A stretch of 64,000 bases of DNA. It comes from an uncultured Bacteroidales bacterium (GTDB taxonomy: Bacteria; Bacteroidota; Bacteroidia; Bacteroidales; UBA932). Both the position numbers and the translations under genes were made by a program. Below, piece after piece: positions 62,524-64,000 of this stretch. Under the pieces are notes generated by a model. It did not search any database and had not been told where the DNA came from. It saw nothing but the letters and a program-made list of their open reading frames with translations. Where the stretch lies: contig ONQC01000005.1 in the NCBI GenBank assembly GCA_900319855.1, positions 16,442-80,441 on the forward strand, given 5' to 3'. The stretch's first letter is position 1. Every line of letters begins with the position of its first letter.

Positions 62524-63867
62524 ATGTCTAACGTCCAGCCAGCCATCTATGATGCCCGCACCTTGGGTAGCGGGAAGATGCTCACCCTCGGTCTCCAGCA
62601 CATGTTCGCCATGTTCGGAGCCACGATCCTGGTCCCGGTCATCACCGGTCTCTCCATGTCGGCCACCCTGCTTTTCGCAGGTCTCGGCACCCTTCTCTTC
62701 CACTTCTGTACCAAGATGCGGGTACCGGCGTTCCTCGGTTCTTCCTTCGCGTTCCTGGGCGGTTACGCAGCCGTCGTTTCCATGGGCGCCGAAAAAGGAC
62801 TGGACGCCGCGACATCACTGCCTTATGCCTGCATCGGAGTCTTCTGTGCAGGCTTTTTCTATTTCCTGCTCGCCGGTCTGATCGCGGCCTTCGGCGTCAA
62901 GAAAGTCATGCGCTTCTTCCCTCCGATCGTCACCGGCCCGATCATCATCGCCATCGGTCTGACCCTGTCGGGCTCCGCCATCCAGAATTGCACGCAGAAC
63001 TGGTGGATCGCCCTGCTGGCCATCCTGATCATCATCGTGTGCAACATCTGGGGCAAGGGCATGATCAAGATCATCCCGATCCTGCTCGGCGTCCTGGGCT
63101 CGTACATCGTGGCCGCCTGCTTTGGTCTTTGCGACTTCTCGGCCGTAAAAGATGCCGCCTGGGTGGGGCTCCCGTTCCAGTGGAAGAACACCGCCTTCCA
63201 TGTCTTCTCCAATCCGGACTGGGGCCTGGTGGTCGCCGCCATCATCGCCATCCTTCCGATCTCACTGGCTACGACCATGGAACACATCGGTGACATGTGC
63301 GCGATCTCTTCGACCGTCGGCAAGAATTTCCTCGAGGATCCCGGCCTGCACCGCACCCTGCTGGGCGACGGCCTGGCCACCTCGCTGGCCGCGCTGTTCG
63401 GCGCTCCGGCCAACACCACCTACGGCGAGAACACCGGCGTGCTGGCTCTGAGCCGCGTCTATGATCCCCGGGTCATCCGCCTGGCTGCCTTCTACGCCAT
63501 CATCCTCAGCTTCTCCCCCAAGTTCGACGCCCTGGTCAACTCCATCCCCGCGGCCATCGTGGGCGGCGTCAGCTTCATCCTCTACGGCATGATCTCCGCC
63601 GTCGGCGTCCGCAACATCGTGGAGAACAAGGTGGATCTGACCAAGTCCCGCAACCTGATCATCGCCGCCGTCATGTTCGTCAGCGGCCTGGGCTTCAGTG
63701 CCGTGGGCGGTATCACCTTCATGGTGGGCGACGCCGCCATCACCCTGACCGGTCTGGCCATCGCCGCTCTGGCCGGCGTCATCCTGAACGCTGTCCTGCC
63801 CGGTAACGACTACGAGTTCGGTTCCAACCCCGAGGGCGACAAGTCCGCCGACATGGGCTCCTATTGA
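62524..63867 (+). CDS. uraA: Uracil permease, NCS2 family
   Basis: A 447-residue inner-membrane uracil:proton symporter with 12-14 hydrophobic segments. NCS2 landmarks are GLQHMFAMFGATILVPVITG at the start, VPAFLGSSFAFLGG, the TMEHIGDM substrate-site helix and GAPANTTYGENTGVLAL. The ATG at 62524 lies after a good -7 element; an upstream TTG at 62488 is in frame but lies next to the predicted transcription start. Downstream, only half of a terminator hairpin remains before an insertion sequence. Confidence 0.94.
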   Translation: MSNVQPAIYDARTLGSGKMLTLGLQHMFAMFGATILVPVITGLSMSATLLFAGLGTLLFHFCTKMRVPAFLGSSFAFLGGYAAVVSMGAEKGLDAATSLPYACIGVFCAGFFYFLLAGLIAAFGVKKVMRFFPPIVTGPIIIAIGLTLSGSAIQNCTQNWWIALLAILIIIVCNIWGKGMIKIIPILLGVLGSYIVAACFGLCDFSAVKDAAWVGLPFQWKNTAFHVFSNPDWGLVVAAIIAILPISLATTMEHIGDMCAISSTVGKNFLEDPGLHRTLLGDGLATSLAALFGAPANTTYGENTGVLALSRVYDPRVIRLAAFYAIILSFSPKFDALVNSIPAAIVGGVSFILYGMISAVGVRNIVENKVDLTKSRNLIIAAVMFVSGLGFSAVGGITFMVGDAAITLTGLAIAALAGVILNAVLPGNDYEFGSNPEGDKSADMGSY

Positions 63868-63882
63868 TTCGAAACCGAACAT

Positions 63883-63900
63883 AAAAAACGCCCCGGCTCC
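63883..63900 (+). other. Half of a terminator hairpin, apparently split by an IS
   Basis: AAAAAACGCCCCGGCTCC is the usual left arm of a Rho-independent terminator. The matching right arm is absent, and the IS end begins seven bases later. Confidence 0.5.
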
Positions 63901-63906
63901 TTGAAG

Positions 63907-64000
63907 TGAACCCCAAAAGTTAGACAAAATATTATAATATTAAGCGACCAGAAGGGTCTGAGATCTGTGTTGAGCAGGTGTCAGGCCCTTTAGTTTTAGC
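63907..64000 (-). mobile_element. IS3-family-like insertion sequence, right end only
   Basis: The terminal sequence TGAACCCCAAAAGTTAGAC begins with TG as IS3-type inverted repeats do. It is followed 14 bases later by the 3' end of a transposase gene on the minus strand. The element continues beyond the window. Confidence 0.7.
63940..64000 (-). CDS. IS3-type transposase (OrfB/integrase), C-terminal fragment
   Basis: The visible part codes for LKLKGLTPAQHRSQTLLVA and then a TAA. This matches the common C-terminus of IS3-family rve integrases (KLKGxSPxQYRxQSL). The catalytic DDE residues are outside the window, so intactness cannot be judged. Confidence 0.65.
   Translation of the reverse strand, partial: LKLKGLTPAQHRSQTLLVA

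Overview
The window is chromosomal DNA from a GC-rich member of the Bacteroidota, most likely Bacteroidales. The evidence is four SusC/SusD outer-membrane nutrient-uptake pairs, a starch utilisation (Sus) operon, lipoprotein-rich polysaccharide and peptide loci, and promoters with the Bacteroidota pattern (TTG or TTTG at -33, about 20 bp, then TAnnTTTG at -7), usually without a Shine-Dalgarno sequence. Coding density is high. No tRNA, rRNA or CRISPR array was seen.

Layout. 1-4.8 kb: a polyprenyl diphosphate synthase running off the left edge, then rsgA, a MATE exporter and an organophosphate-type MFS carrier. 4.9-7.4 kb: malQ, a CBM20-containing 4-alpha-glucanotransferase of DPE2 type. 7.4-11.0 kb: two adjacent LytS/LytTR-type two-component systems on the minus strand. 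11.2-20.8 kb: a peptide-scavenging operon (M14 carboxypeptidase, SusC, SusD, DcuC-type carrier, isoaspartyl dipeptidase, lipoprotein hydrolase). 21.0-32.3 kb: two SusC/SusD pairs with SusD-like_2 lipoproteins and no degradative enzyme, then an unknown exported protein. 32.5-44.8 kb: the starch operon (SLC45-type carrier, a broken susC, susD, a seven-module SusE/F-like protein, BACON-SusG amylase, second GH13 amylase). 44.8-47.6 kb: a minus-strand PNGase F-like/GH29 fucosidase operon. 47.7-60.8 kb: mostly housekeeping: a nucleoside kinase, uvrA, an ECF sigma/anti-sigma/DUF2807 set, trpS, a GH3 glucosidase, an MBL hydrolase, two deoxynucleoside kinases and rubredoxin. 60.8-62.4 kb: a RAYT-type (REP-associated tyrosine) transposase gene between palindromic repeat clusters. 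62.5-64 kb: uracil permease and the end of an IS3-type insertion sequence.

Two patterns stand out. First, three 9-bp boxes resembling the LytTR-regulator consensus lie exactly 21 bp apart, at the same distance upstream of two promoters: that of the second enzyme-free SusC and that of the starch operon. A weaker pair lies upstream of the peptide operon. With two LytTR regulators encoded in the window, this suggests a LytTR regulon governing Sus-type uptake. Second, a composite repeat of about 150 bp occurs three times, twice around the RAYT gene and once 8 kb away beside uvrA. It has four TGCGCAAA-type half-sites, 44- or 45-nt spacers and a 15-16-nt centre, and looks like an undescribed RAYT-mobilised element.

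Starch would be bound and cut at the surface by the SusD, SusE/F and SusG proteins, imported by SusC (if functional) and the SLC45-type carrier, and rearranged in the cytoplasm by MalQ.
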